NCBI RefSeq assembly: GCF_904846675.1
Contig: NZ_CAJHBT010000004.1
Location: 88,834-152,833 of the forward strand
Source: Psychrobacter urativorans
Lineage (GTDB): Bacteria; Pseudomonadota; Gammaproteobacteria; Pseudomonadales; Moraxellaceae
Length of the DNA stretch: 64,000 bases
Direction of reading: 5' to 3'
Shown: one piece after another, positions 56,455 through 64,000 of the stretch
How the letters are laid out: the number at the start of each line of letters is the position of its first letter
Position numbering within the stretch: the first letter of the stretch is position 1
The notes under the pieces: model-generated
Databases searched by the model: none
What the model saw: the letters and a program-made list of their open reading frames with translations, nothing else
What the model was told of the DNA's origin: nothing
Translations under genes and position numbers: made by a program

Positions 56455-56610
56455 GTGCAAATGTGATTAATAAATAATATAGGGTGGCGAGCGTGCTAGT
56501 AATTAAACAGAGCAATGATTGTGCTACAGGCGCAATTTACAGTAAAGTTTATACTATATCCGTAGTTCATTAAGCCTAGTTAATCCACTATTACTCGAAG
56601 GAGCACTGCC

Positions 56611-56901
56611 GTGTTTGCCGTTATCATTATAATAATTATAGTCTGGATTGTAATGTGGGGTTTTTATAAGGTTATGTACCCACGACCCCCAAAGAGCATG
56701 ATGCCTAAAGAGGGCGATGTGACCACGCCGCGCAATTGTGACTTTTGTGGTAATAGCTTAGCCGAGTATCGCGGTGTGCTTGAGACCAGTCCTACTGAGC
56801 TTAGTAGTGACACTGATACCACTACCAAAATCAATAATGAGCTGTTCTTTTGCAACTATGAACATCAAGCCGATTTTCATGCCGGTAGAAGCTATAAGTA
56901 A
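56611..56901 (+). CDS. Small membrane-anchored cysteine protein (PP0621-like)
   Basis: A 96-residue protein starting with GTG after GAAGGAG. A very hydrophobic N-terminal helix (AVIIIIIIVWIVMWGF) is followed by a soluble part with NCDFCG and FFCNYEHQADFH. The C-x-x-C...C-x-x-x-H arrangement suggests a zinc or treble-clef-like site, as in PP0621-type proteins of Pseudomonas. It faces zapA, which is transcribed toward it. No function is known. Confidence 0.65.
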   Translation: MFAVIIIIIIVWIVMWGFYKVMYPRPPKSMMPKEGDVTTPRNCDFCGNSLAEYRGVLETSPTELSSDTDTTTKINNELFFCNYEHQADFHAGRSYK

Positions 56902-56976
56902 CCCGCATAACTTATCATTAAAACGTTAATCATTAAGACGCTAAGTTTTAACTTAACAACTAAGTATTTAAATAAG

Positions 56977-57456
56977 TTATAAAATAGATTGAGCGTCTTG
57001 CATGATTTTGTTCAATAAGGCTACTGACTGTTCGGTTTTGTGCCGATGGTCTGCATCAGTTTTGTTCTGCGAATGAATTTTTTCGTATAAATTTAAGCAG
57101 CACAGTACCAATAGGTTTTCTTGCGGTAAGTTCGGTGCTTCTTGCTTAATATCCAATACAAAATTATTAATATAATACACAGCCGAGCGTAGTTCTTCTT
57201 CTTCATTAATAGGACAATAAATTTGATACGTAACACCCGCAATAACGATATCTACTTTTTTCATTTGCGGTTTTTGATCTTCTGTCGCCTTTTTGCTAAC
57301 GTCTGATGTTTTGCGCTCAGCGACTAGATTAGGGGTTGCCGTCTGCGTTTGATTGGCTGGGGCGTTAGTGTTTTGTTCAGACGTTTTTTTGGGCTGGGCT
57401 TGAGACGTGTTGCTCGGAGTCTGGGCGCTTTTAGTGTCAGTGCGGTCATTGGTCAT
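56977..57456 (-). CDS. zapA: Cell division protein ZapA with long N-terminal extension
   Basis: The C-terminal 95 residues form ZapA: MKKVDIVIAGVTYQIYCP, EEELRSAVYYINNFV and a coiled-coil tail (LLVLCCLNLYEKIHSQ). ZapA crosslinks FtsZ protofilaments at midcell. About 64 residues in front are low-complexity Thr/Gln/Asn/Lys, absent from the roughly 109-residue enteric ZapA. A ribosome site (AGGA) before ATG 57456 favours the long form, but the Met of MKKVDIV is an alternative start. It lies in the conserved order coiled-coil/zapA, next to ygfB. Confidence 0.9.
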   Translation of the reverse strand: MTNDRTDTKSAQTPSNTSQAQPKKTSEQNTNAPANQTQTATPNLVAERKTSDVSKKATEDQKPQMKKVDIVIAGVTYQIYCPINEEEELRSAVYYINNFVLDIKQEAPNLPQENLLVLCCLNLYEKIHSQNKTDADHRHKTEQSVALLNKIMQDAQSIL

Positions 57457-57541
57457 AAGAAATCCTACAAGGTATTAGTATGTGGGTAAAATAATAGGGT
57501 GATAAAATATAGCGGCTGCAATAGCTATTAAGTAAAAGATA

Positions 57542-57982
57542 TTAACCATCCACTTGATCAATACGGGTCAGACGCTTTAAGACGACTTCGGTACGTTCGG
57601 ATGCCAGCTGGTTTTTCTCTTGTAAGTCATGGTTTTGTTTTTGCAGATCACTGTTTTTCTGTTTAACTTCATGATTATGCTGCTGTAGTGACTTATTTTG
57701 CTGCTGTAAGTCTGCCAACTGTTTTTGTAGTTTGTCTTGATCTTCACCAATCATATGATGGGCTTCGGCAAGGCTTTGATACCGTTTATCAAGCTCGATA
57801 AATTGCTTTTTGGCGGTATCACGTTCTGCATAACTATTATCAAGCTTGGATTTGAGTGCGGCTAATTCTTTGGGATCAGTATTTTGCTGCTGTTTGCAGC
57901 TATTAAGTTCAACACTGACCAGCTGATATTGTTTCTTTATATCGAGTATCGTTTTTTCTAGGTTTTTGAGTTGATCATACAT
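57542..57982 (-). CDS. Coiled-coil cell-division accessory protein (TIGR02449/ZapB-like)
   Basis: A 146-residue protein, almost entirely coiled coil, with Gln/Leu/Lys heptads from residue 5 to 130 (LQKQLADLQQQNKSLQQ). The small coiled-coil gene upstream of zapA belongs to the TIGR02449 family in Pseudomonas and relatives; here it is roughly twice as long as usual. Partnership with ZapA at the divisome is inferred from position only. The gene is 85 bases upstream of zapA and divergent from ygfB. Confidence 0.78.
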   Translation of the reverse strand: MYDQLKNLEKTILDIKKQYQLVSVELNSCKQQQNTDPKELAALKSKLDNSYAERDTAKKQFIELDKRYQSLAEAHHMIGEDQDKLQKQLADLQQQNKSLQQHNHEVKQKNSDLQKQNHDLQEKNQLASERTEVVLKRLTRIDQVDG

Positions 57983-58198
57983 AGTCAGTTTTTACCCTTA
58001 ATAAATGAGCGTGAATGAATTTTGGTAGATACGTTTAATAATGCCATAGGTGACCGCATTATATCTATATCAACAAAGTAATTGCAGCTATTGCGCTTTG
58101 TTTTTCACTTTTATTAATTATCGCGCTGCAAACAGCGTCAGGCTGCGACTATTGCCTATTAATATAATATACGCAAATTAACCCTTAGGATGACCTTT

Positions 58199-58852
58199 AT
58201 GAATGACAATATTTCTGGCTGGAACACTTGGTGCAAGGCATTTGAAGAATGGACGGATGTGTCCGTCAGCGAGATACATGGCTTCATGACTGGATTAATG
58301 ACTGCTTGTGAGGCACCTGATGAGCAAGGTTGGGCTACCGTACTTAATGAGCTGAGCTTTGCACCATTACCAGATGAGGCGCTGACTTTGCTTACCGAAG
58401 AAGCTGAAGACACCGTATTTCAGCTTAAAGATAAAGACGACGCCTATTCTTATACGCCGCTGGTACCTGATGACGAACACGACTTGTACGAGCGTGTGAT
58501 AGCACTGAAACAGTGGGCTAATGGCTTTATGACTGGCTTTGGCATCACCGATTGTCGTTTGACTAGCGAGGAAAATGAGATGCTTACGGATTTGGCAAAG
58601 ATTGGCGGTATTCGTTTAGAGGATGATGAAGAATATGAGGGCGGCGAAGAGTCTTATCTCTACATTTATGAATTTGCACGGATGGTGCCGGTCAGTTTTG
58701 CAACGCGTCAGCGTAAAGCTATTAAAGACTTGGCATTGATTGCAGGATTGGCGATTGATGCTAAAACCACCAAAGAGCTACAAGCAGAAGGTAAGCTACC
58801 AAAACCTATGCCGCCTGTGGTTAATGTGATGAACCAAGATAATCCTTCATAA
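58199..58852 (+). CDS. UPF0149/YgfB family protein
   Basis: A 217-residue YgfB-type helical protein. Family segments are VSEIHGFMTGLMTACE, LKQWANGFMTGFGIT and YEFARMVPVSF. The C-terminal tail is Pro/Lys-rich. In Pseudomonas the homologue modulates beta-lactamase and peptidoglycan-recycling regulation, but the role here is unknown. ATG 58199 has AGGA nine bases upstream; another ATG three codons earlier overlaps that site. It is divergent from the coiled-coil/zapA genes, the conserved layout. Confidence 0.9.
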   Translation: MNDNISGWNTWCKAFEEWTDVSVSEIHGFMTGLMTACEAPDEQGWATVLNELSFAPLPDEALTLLTEEAEDTVFQLKDKDDAYSYTPLVPDDEHDLYERVIALKQWANGFMTGFGITDCRLTSEENEMLTDLAKIGGIRLEDDEEYEGGEESYLYIYEFARMVPVSFATRQRKAIKDLALIAGLAIDAKTTKELQAEGKLPKPMPPVVNVMNQDNPS

Positions 58853-59257
58853 CAATACGGGGCGAATCTAAAATTAGTATCAATGCTTTAAAAGCAAAGT
58901 GGTTCTACACTAAATGTTGGAGCGTTCAAACAATCCAACCAAGAAAAAGACAAGCAATCTCCAATGTCTTCCATACTTAAATTGTCGAGAAATGAGTAAA
59001 GAAAAGGAGATGCGTGCATTTAAATTTTACCACGAAATTTATTAGCTGGAATTGCAGAGTTGCAAAAAGTGCTACGCATGCGCCAAAATACTATTGACTC
59101 ATAAGTACAAGGATATTGGCGTTTACGGGGGTTGGGATGAAAAATACTTCATCTCCCCCAACATTTGACGGGGAAACTTTTTGGTCGTATGATGATTATA
59201 GAGCGTCTCTCTACTCTGTCGATATGAGTATAGTATATTTAAAAAAGGAGTTTTATA
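58853..59257. other. Junction interval with degraded frames before the formamidase
   Basis: 405 bases. A short frame with its own AAGGAG (MSKEKEMRAFKFYHEIY, from about 58993) stops early, and a shifted frame continues as LLAGIAELQKVLRMRQNTID to a TAA near 59102. Together they look like a frameshifted remnant of unknown identity. An imperfect hairpin (GGGG...GATGAA/TTCATC...CCCC, about 59127-59159) precedes the left copy of the 15-base direct repeat. Base composition differs from ordinary spacers in the window. Confidence 0.4.
59156..59170. repeat. Left copy of a 15-base direct repeat flanking the formamidase gene
   Basis: CCCCAACATTTGACG occurs here and again at 60374-60388 in the same orientation, enclosing the formamidase gene and its terminator (1.2 kb). 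This could be a footprint of insertion or homologous ends. Confidence 0.75.
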
Positions 59258-60241
59258 ATGAATGGACTTGGCGGATTGAATAAATCTCCAAACGGAGTGG
59301 TTCTAGGGTTAGTACAGTTGCAATTACCAATAACAAAAACGAAAGGTGACTTGACTAAACAAACCGAGAAAGTATGTGAGATGGTTCGAAAAGCAAAGCG
59401 GTTTATAGCCCCCATCGATCTTGTCGTATTTCCAGAATATATGCTTCATGGACTTTCAATGGATATGAATGACGAGATTATGTGTGATATCGATGGACCT
59501 GAAGTGTCTGAACTGAAAAAAGTTTGTAAGGAAAATCAAATTTGGGGATGTTTTTCAATAATGGAATATAACCCTAATGGAAATCCTTATAATACCGGAT
59601 TAATTATAAATGATCAGGGCCAGATAAAATTAAACTGTCGAAAATTACATCCCTGGGTTCCTGTTGAACCATGGGAACCGGGTAATCTGGGTTTGCCTGT
59701 GTGTGACGGACCAAATGGAAGTAAATTAGGGCTAGTTATTTGCCATGATGGAATGTTTCCAGAGGTTAGTCGTGAACTTGCATATAAAGGTGCAGATGTT
59801 ATTTTACGTACAGCTGGTTATACGCCACCAATTCGACATTCTTGGAAGATAACCAATCAAACAAATGCATTTTGCAACCTTGCGTATACCGCGTCCGTTG
59901 CTATGTGTGGAAGTGATGGGACCAATGATTCGATGGGGGAAGCCATGATTGTTGGGTTTGATGGTGTAACACTCGTAACAGGTAGTAACCGCGCCGACGA
60001 AATAATCACTGGAGAAGTTAGACCTGATTTGGCACTTGAGGCTCGAATCAACTGGGGAGTTGAAAATAATATCTACCAGTTAGGGCACCGAGGATTTGTT
60101 GCCGTAGAAGGCGGAGTAATGGACGCCCCATATACGTATATGGACGATTTGAAAAACGGAACATATAGTCTTCCTTGGGAAGATAAAATTAAGCATAAAG
60201 ATGGGCAAGCTTATGGTTTTGATACCCCTCGAAAAAAATGA
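59258..60241 (+). CDS. amiF: Formamidase (AmiF-like nitrilase-superfamily amidase)
   Basis: A 327-residue nitrilase-superfamily amidase. The catalytic triad is Glu60 (VVFPEYMLHG), Lys129 (CRKLHPWVPVEPW) and Cys162 (VICHDGMFPEV). LENNIYNLG-like VENNIYQLGHRG and PWEDKIKHKDG match the AmiF formamidase end. It hydrolyses formamide to formate and ammonia; other short amides are possible. Codon choice (many GGA, AAA, ATA) and the AAAAAAGGAG ribosome site look Firmicute-like and differ from neighbours, suggesting transfer. It stands alone between direct repeats. Confidence 0.87.
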   Translation: MNGLGGLNKSPNGVVLGLVQLQLPITKTKGDLTKQTEKVCEMVRKAKRFIAPIDLVVFPEYMLHGLSMDMNDEIMCDIDGPEVSELKKVCKENQIWGCFSIMEYNPNGNPYNTGLIINDQGQIKLNCRKLHPWVPVEPWEPGNLGLPVCDGPNGSKLGLVICHDGMFPEVSRELAYKGADVILRTAGYTPPIRHSWKITNQTNAFCNLAYTASVAMCGSDGTNDSMGEAMIVGFDGVTLVTGSNRADEIITGEVRPDLALEARINWGVENNIYQLGHRGFVAVEGGVMDAPYTYMDDLKNGTYSLPWEDKIKHKDGQAYGFDTPRKK

Positions 60242-60316
60242 CGTTAGGAATCATACAACACAATTTATACGCCATACATGTAAGCACTTGCTACGTCGGC
60301 ACTCGTGAACTGAACT

Positions 60317-60362
60317 CCAAATGGTAGATACTTTAAAAAAAGTGACCCATTTGGTTTTTTTT
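60317..60362 (+). terminator. Terminator after the formamidase gene
   Basis: CCAAATGG (60317-60324) pairs with CCATTTGG (60347-60354), followed by eight T residues. The preceding TGAACTGAACTCC resembles the ends of IS3-family (IS150-group) elements. The rest of 60242-60547 holds the right direct repeat and the deaminase leader. Confidence 0.7.
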
Positions 60363-60373
60363 CTATCTTTAGA

Positions 60374-60388
60374 CCCCAACATTTGACG
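60374..60388. repeat. Right copy of the 15-base direct repeat
   Basis: CCCCAACATTTGACG, identical to 59156-59170. It lies just beyond the formamidase terminator. Confidence 0.75.
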
Positions 60389-60547
60389 AAAAACCAAAAA
60401 AGTTAAATATGAATCATACAGCTTGTTAGTATTTATACTTATTTACATTATCTTGCGAGTAGCATGGTTAATGGTTAGACTGATACTTTGAAAGTATAAT
60501 ATGCCTAATAGCGTTAGACGAATATAAAATAATAGGGATAATAAATT

Positions 60548-61030
60548 ATGTTAACTGATAATGATAAAAAACATTTGCACCGCTGTATCGAGCTTGCTGC
60601 TGAAGCTTTAGAGGCCGGTGATGAGCCTTTTGGTAGCGTGCTGGTCGATAGTAAAGGTACCGTACTTAACGAAGACCGTAATCGTGTTAATACTGTCGAT
60701 GCCACTTATCATCCTGAGATTGCAGTCGCGCGCTGGGCGGCAAAAAATATGACGGCTGAAGAACGTGCCAAAGCAGTGGTTTATACCTCCGGTGAGCACT
60801 GCGCAATGTGTTCAGCTGCGCATGGTTTGGCAGGACTTGGCCGTATTGTCTATGTCAGCTCCTCCAAGCAATTTGGCGAGTGGATGAAGGAGATGGGCGT
60901 AGAGTCTCCGCTACCTATCAATACCTTAACCATTCAAGAAGTGGCTCCTAACGTACCCGTTGAAGGTCCAATTGATGGTTTAGATGATGAGGTAAAAGAA
61001 TTGCAACGCCGTGCCCAGCAAAAAAGTTAA
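60548..61030 (+). CDS. Nucleoside/guanine deaminase-family protein
   Basis: A 160-residue cytidine-deaminase-fold enzyme. Zinc-site residues are His55 and Glu57 in YHPEIAVARW (HPE in place of the usual HAE) and Cys85/Cys88 in SGEHCAMCSAAHG. The opening GDEPFGSVLVDSKG is typical of guanine-deaminase-like nucleoside deaminases. The likely substrate is a purine base or nucleoside; the exact one is unknown. It sits 62 bases before argE on the same strand. Confidence 0.83.
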   Translation: MLTDNDKKHLHRCIELAAEALEAGDEPFGSVLVDSKGTVLNEDRNRVNTVDATYHPEIAVARWAAKNMTAEERAKAVVYTSGEHCAMCSAAHGLAGLGRIVYVSSSKQFGEWMKEMGVESPLPINTLTIQEVAPNVPVEGPIDGLDDEVKELQRRAQQKS

Positions 61031-61092
61031 TAGTTATATTTGATACCGGTACAGTGATTTTTAATATCGTCTTTATACGATAAGGATATCCA

Positions 61093-62367
61093 ATGTCTCT
61101 ATATAGTGGCGTTCATAATAATAAGCATAACGATAAGCACAATGACAGTCAGCCTAATAGCATCACCTCTTATCCTGAACAGAGTATTGATTGGTTAACG
61201 CGGCTGATTGGCTTTGACACGGTCAGTCGCCATTCAAACTTGGCGCTAATCAAAGACGTGCAGACTTATTGTGAGCAGTTAGGCTTGATGATAGATTTGA
61301 CTTTTAATGAGGCCCAAGACAAAGCCAATTTATTTGTCACTGTTCCGGCAGGTGATAATACTAACGGCGCAGCCATCGTAAACGGCGGGCTGGTACTCTC
61401 AGGTCATAGCGATGTGGTGCCGGTTGATGGGCAAGATTGGACGTCCGATCCATTTACCGCTACTATTCGTGGGTCGCGCCTTTATGGGCGTGGAGCCTGC
61501 GATATGAAAGGTTTTATTGCCTGCGCATTAACGGTATTACCACGTGCTGCAGAGCTGTCTAAAAGTGGCAAATTGAAGCGTCCACTGCATTTGGCATTGT
61601 CGTTCGATGAAGAAGTCGGCTGTTTGGGGGCGCCATTAATATTGGCAGACCTAAAGGCGCGCGGTATCACCCCTGACTATTGTATCGTTGGTGAGCCCAC
61701 TAATATGGCTATGGTAGTGGCGCATAAAGGCATAGCTGTTTATCGCTGCCGCGTCCACGGCAAATCGGCGCATTCCTCCTTGACCGCGCAGGGCGTGAAC
61801 GCCATTAGCTATGCCAGTCGTTTGGTTGGTTTCGTTGATGATTTAGCTGAAGAATTAAACCAGCGTGATGGCTCTCTCGATGAAGGTAATGCGCTGTTTG
61901 ATGTGCCTTATTCAACGCTCTCCGTAGGAACGATTCAAGGTGGTACGGCGACCAATATTGTTCCTAATCTATGTGAGTTTACTTTTGATTATCGTAATCT
62001 TCCGCATATGACTCAAGAGGACATTCTAACGCCTATTCAAGCAAAAGTAGCGGAGCTGAGCGCGCAGATGCAAGCGCGAGCGCCGGAGACCGGCATTGAG
62101 TTACTGCAAGAAGTAGGCGTGCCAGCGATGACTGATAGTGATAGCACGGAACTACAACAGTTAATAGTCGCGCTCACCAAAGATAATCAGCGCCACAAAG
62201 TTGCCTATGCCACTGAGGGCGGTCAGTTTACCAATGCCGGTATTCCAACCATAATTTGCGGTCCCGGTAGTATTGAGCAAGCGCACAAAGCCGATGAGTA
62301 TGTTGAGCTGAGTGAGCTTGAGCGCTGTGATAGTTTTTTGCAGCGTCTGCTAGATAGTTGCTGTTAG
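61093..62367 (+). CDS. argE: Acetylornithine deacetylase (M20 family)
   Basis: A 424-residue zinc hydrolase of the M20 family. Metal and catalytic motifs: LSGHSDVVPVDG with His105 and Asp107, GRGACDMKGFIA, and LALSFDEEVGCLGA with the catalytic Glu pair; VGEPTNMAMVVAHKG is specific to the ArgE group. The dimerisation domain follows (HSSLTAQGVNAI). It removes the acetyl group from N-acetylornithine in arginine synthesis. About 28 extra N-terminal residues are His/Asn-rich (VHNNKHNDKHND) and may not be part of the fold. Confidence 0.92.
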   Translation: MSLYSGVHNNKHNDKHNDSQPNSITSYPEQSIDWLTRLIGFDTVSRHSNLALIKDVQTYCEQLGLMIDLTFNEAQDKANLFVTVPAGDNTNGAAIVNGGLVLSGHSDVVPVDGQDWTSDPFTATIRGSRLYGRGACDMKGFIACALTVLPRAAELSKSGKLKRPLHLALSFDEEVGCLGAPLILADLKARGITPDYCIVGEPTNMAMVVAHKGIAVYRCRVHGKSAHSSLTAQGVNAISYASRLVGFVDDLAEELNQRDGSLDEGNALFDVPYSTLSVGTIQGGTATNIVPNLCEFTFDYRNLPHMTQEDILTPIQAKVAELSAQMQARAPETGIELLQEVGVPAMTDSDSTELQQLIVALTKDNQRHKVAYATEGGQFTNAGIPTIICGPGSIEQAHKADEYVELSELERCDSFLQRLLDSCC

Positions 62368-62447
62368 GCAGCTGTTATTAAAGAGCGCTCATTAATGAAG
62401 TGAACTTTGCAATCGTAAAGCATTTTTAATCTTAATTAGTATAAAAT

Positions 62448-62479
62448 ACACCGTCTTTATGGCGGTGTTTGCTTTTTTT
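62448..62479 (+). terminator. Terminator after argE
   Basis: ACACCG and CGGTGT form the stem around TCTTTATGG, followed by TTGC and a T run. It separates argE from the LysE-type gene. Confidence 0.8.
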
Positions 62480-62534
62480 AGAATCGCAATATTTTAACTT
62501 AAACACTTTTAAACGATAACTTAGGGGTTGGTTG

Positions 62535-63263
62535 ATGTCTTGGCATCTGTTTGCGGTATTTTTTGCAAGTACTTTTTTTATATCGGCCACCCCAGGCCCC
62601 AACATGTTGCTGGCATTTCAGTATGGTCTCAATTATGGCGTAAAGCGCACGATATGGACGCTGGCAGGTTTAAGTGTTGGGCTGTTTATTTTGCTGTTAT
62701 CGACACTGCTTGGACTGGACGTCATTAGCCGACAGTCACCTTGGCTATTAACTTTGATTAAGGCTATTGGCGGCCTATATTTGCTTTATTTAGGGATTAG
62801 CTCGTGGCGTAATGCGGGTGATAACGGCAGTTTAATGACCGATGCTCAAGCGATGAGTGCAGAGATTGACTCAAGCTATCCTGATATGACGGCTACTAAT
62901 AGACCGGCACCTCGCTCGCTGTCTAGTGCTGCGGTCAAAGCTATCCCTAGTGATTTTATATTATTTCGCACAGGCGTATGGGTAGCATTATCAAATCCAA
63001 AAGCGATTTTATTTTTTGCAGCCTTTTTCCCAAAATTTATTAATTTTAGTCTGCCGCTCTGGCCTCAATATATCGCTTTAACTTTAGGGCTTTATCTAAG
63101 TGAAATTATTTGGCAGCTGATTTATACCCTAGGTGGTAAAAAACTATCAGGCTGGCTGGATGTTGGGGAGCGCTTAGCTTGGCTTAATCGTGGTTGCGGA
63201 GTTATTTTTATACTTATTGCAGCAGCGCTACTTATTGAAGTTACTAATAGCTTTATAATTTAA
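62535..63263 (+). CDS. LysE/RhtB-family amino acid exporter
   Basis: A 242-residue inner-membrane protein with about six helices. The family signature SATPGPNMLLAFQYGLNYG is at the N-terminus, and VWVALSNPKAILFFAAFFP is the second conserved block. The family exports lysine, homoserine, threonine or related amino acids; the substrate here is unknown. A hydrophilic insertion of about 40 residues (95-135, with DSSYPDMTATNRPAP) separates the two halves and makes it longer than the usual 205. ATG 62535 has AGGGG seven bases upstream. Confidence 0.9.
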   Translation: MSWHLFAVFFASTFFISATPGPNMLLAFQYGLNYGVKRTIWTLAGLSVGLFILLLSTLLGLDVISRQSPWLLTLIKAIGGLYLLYLGISSWRNAGDNGSLMTDAQAMSAEIDSSYPDMTATNRPAPRSLSSAAVKAIPSDFILFRTGVWVALSNPKAILFFAAFFPKFINFSLPLWPQYIALTLGLYLSEIIWQLIYTLGGKKLSGWLDVGERLAWLNRGCGVIFILIAAALLIEVTNSFII

Positions 63264-63348
63264 TAATGTATTCTGCATTTTAGCCGTAACTATAAATATA
63301 TTTTAAGTAGTAGGAAGTAACTATTAATAAAGAGTAGATAGGATATTA

Positions 63349-63376
63349 TTGACATTAATATTTAAAAATATATAAT
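63349..63376 (+). promoter_or_regulatory. Perfect-consensus sigma70 promoter
   Basis: TTGACA (63349-63354), a 16-base AT-rich spacer and TATAAT (63371-63376). Both hexamers match consensus exactly. The downstream start of transcription would be near 63384, giving a leader of about 136 bases before the small reading frame. Confidence 0.75.
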
Positions 63377-63519
63377 GATTATTAGGCATCCTATTAAAAT
63401 CTAAACCCATTTTATAATGCTATCAAATAACGTTATATGATACTAATCATCTAACGTATCTTCATTAATTTGCTATAGTCATCTAATGACGATCAGCCAC
63501 AACCGACGGAGGAATCACT

Positions 63520-63612
63520 ATGTCCCACCCAAACACCAAGACGTTCTTAAAGAGTAAAGCAGTTGAAGAGATGACAGCAGTAATGACCTCGCAAAGGTTG
63601 GTTAAATTTTAG
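63520..63612 (+). CDS. Possible 30-residue small protein or leader peptide
   Basis: ATG 63520 is preceded by CGGAGGA, an almost ideal ribosome site. The frame encodes MSHPNTKTFLKSKAVEEMTA, then VMTSQRLVKF, and a TAG. It is polar and basic, with helical tendency, and has no membrane segment. It is placed under a perfect promoter and followed 6 bases later by a hairpin. It may be an expressed small protein, a leader peptide, or the surviving N-terminus of a lost gene. Confidence 0.45.
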   Translation: MSHPNTKTFLKSKAVEEMTAVMTSQRLVKF

Positions 63613-63618
63613 TTAAGA

Positions 63619-63648
63619 GCTACTTATTGATATCTTTCAATAAGTAGC
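63619..63648 (+). terminator. Hairpin after the small reading frame
   Basis: GCTACTTATTGA pairs perfectly with TCAATAAGTAGC around TATCTT. There is no T run, so termination is possible but unproven. The remaining bases 63649-63991 show no gene. Confidence 0.55.
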
Positions 63649-63991
63649 CATCGATACCTATCTGCTTTACTACACCTTACCAAGTCTACTACATACTGAT
63701 GTAAATCATGTCGCGCACTATTGCGTAGATGTTTTTTGCTTGGCTATGCCTGTTCGCTCATATCTATAAAGCATGAATGCTGTATACAACGATTTTCACT
63801 TATGGATTTCGTCTACTCTATTGCTATTTAAGATCTGACTCTTGTAAATATTAAATTCTTTAAAGCGTCTAAAAAATAACATGTATTTTTATTAACTCTA
63901 TTTATTTAGTTTTAATAAAGATAAAGATATATTTTTATCTAAAATTTATGAAAGATAAGTTATTTTCTTATTTAATTAAGGCAGAGAAGGA

Positions 63992-64000
63992 ATGTTTACA
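63992..64000 (+). CDS. Possible start of the next gene (cut by window end)
   Basis: ATGTTTACA is preceded by GAGAAGGA, a good ribosome site, at the very end of the window. Only three codons are visible, so nothing can be said about the product. Confidence 0.3.

Noticed and set aside
1..64000. CRISPR array, prophage or complete insertion sequence
   Set aside because: No regularly spaced repeats, cas genes, phage structural genes or intact transposase were seen on either strand.

Overview
The window looks like a chromosomal segment from a Psychrobacter-like member of the Moraxellaceae (Gammaproteobacteria). The grounds are protein-level resemblance, the gene orders pilG-pilH-pilI-pilJ-chpA, minC-minD-minE, ygfB/coiled-coil/zapA and glyQ-glyS, a moderate-to-low GC content with AT-rich spacers, and Asn/Asp/Ser-rich low-complexity insertions. 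The genus is an inference; no database search was possible.

Layout. 1-1.8 kb: end of a cytochrome c maturation cluster (ccmC, ccmD, ccmE) on the plus strand. 1.9-10.6 kb, minus strand: an aldo/keto reductase, a methionine ABC importer (metN-metI-metQ, with a short MetN), and a group of lipoprotein adaptor, OmpR-type regulator and a sensor kinase whose ATPase domain is split by a long insertion. 10.6-11.4 kb: a gene-free stretch with a perfect 28-base inverted repeat and a tandem repeat. 11.4-24 kb: the Pil-Chp chemosensory system for type IV pili (PilG, PilH, PilI, PilJ, giant ChpA, a CheW-like protein), with a possible PilK relic where pilK should be. 24-29.5 kb: cytochrome b561, MinCDE, a voltage-sensor-like membrane protein and an acyltransferase. 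29.9-33.4 kb: an OmpA-like lipoprotein and an imelysin lipoprotein, then a decayed DUF1513 gene and a YgjP-type metallopeptidase gene cut by one amber codon. 33.5-39.5 kb: a methyltransferase, then the peroxide block oxyR/ahpC ... ahpF, interrupted by a broken short-chain dehydrogenase and small genes.

39.5-45 kb is the most coherent accessory unit: two tandem DUF442 (rhodanese/phosphatase-like) proteins, a SulP anion transporter, a BigR/SqrR-like ArsR repressor with two cysteines at the diagnostic 66-residue spacing, an ETHE1-like persulfide dioxygenase, a DUF2892 membrane protein and a two-zinc-knuckle thioredoxin with an unusual CQPC active site. I read it as a reactive-sulfur sensing and detoxification cluster. 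A perfect 22-base palindrome lies just upstream of the dioxygenase.

45-58.9 kb: small envelope proteins, BolA, an M48 protease, tRNA-Gly(GCC), an SDR oxidoreductase, a nicotinamide riboside import and salvage pair (PnuC, NadR-like), PspC, glycyl-tRNA synthetase subunits (GlyQ with an extra Lys/Asn-rich tail), and the ZapA/YgfB cell-division block. 59-60.5 kb: a formamidase gene of foreign appearance lying between two copies of a 15-base direct repeat. 60.5-64 kb: a nucleoside deaminase, ArgE, a LysE-type exporter, then a compact unannotated unit with a perfect sigma70 promoter, a strong ribosome binding site, a 30-codon reading frame and a hairpin.
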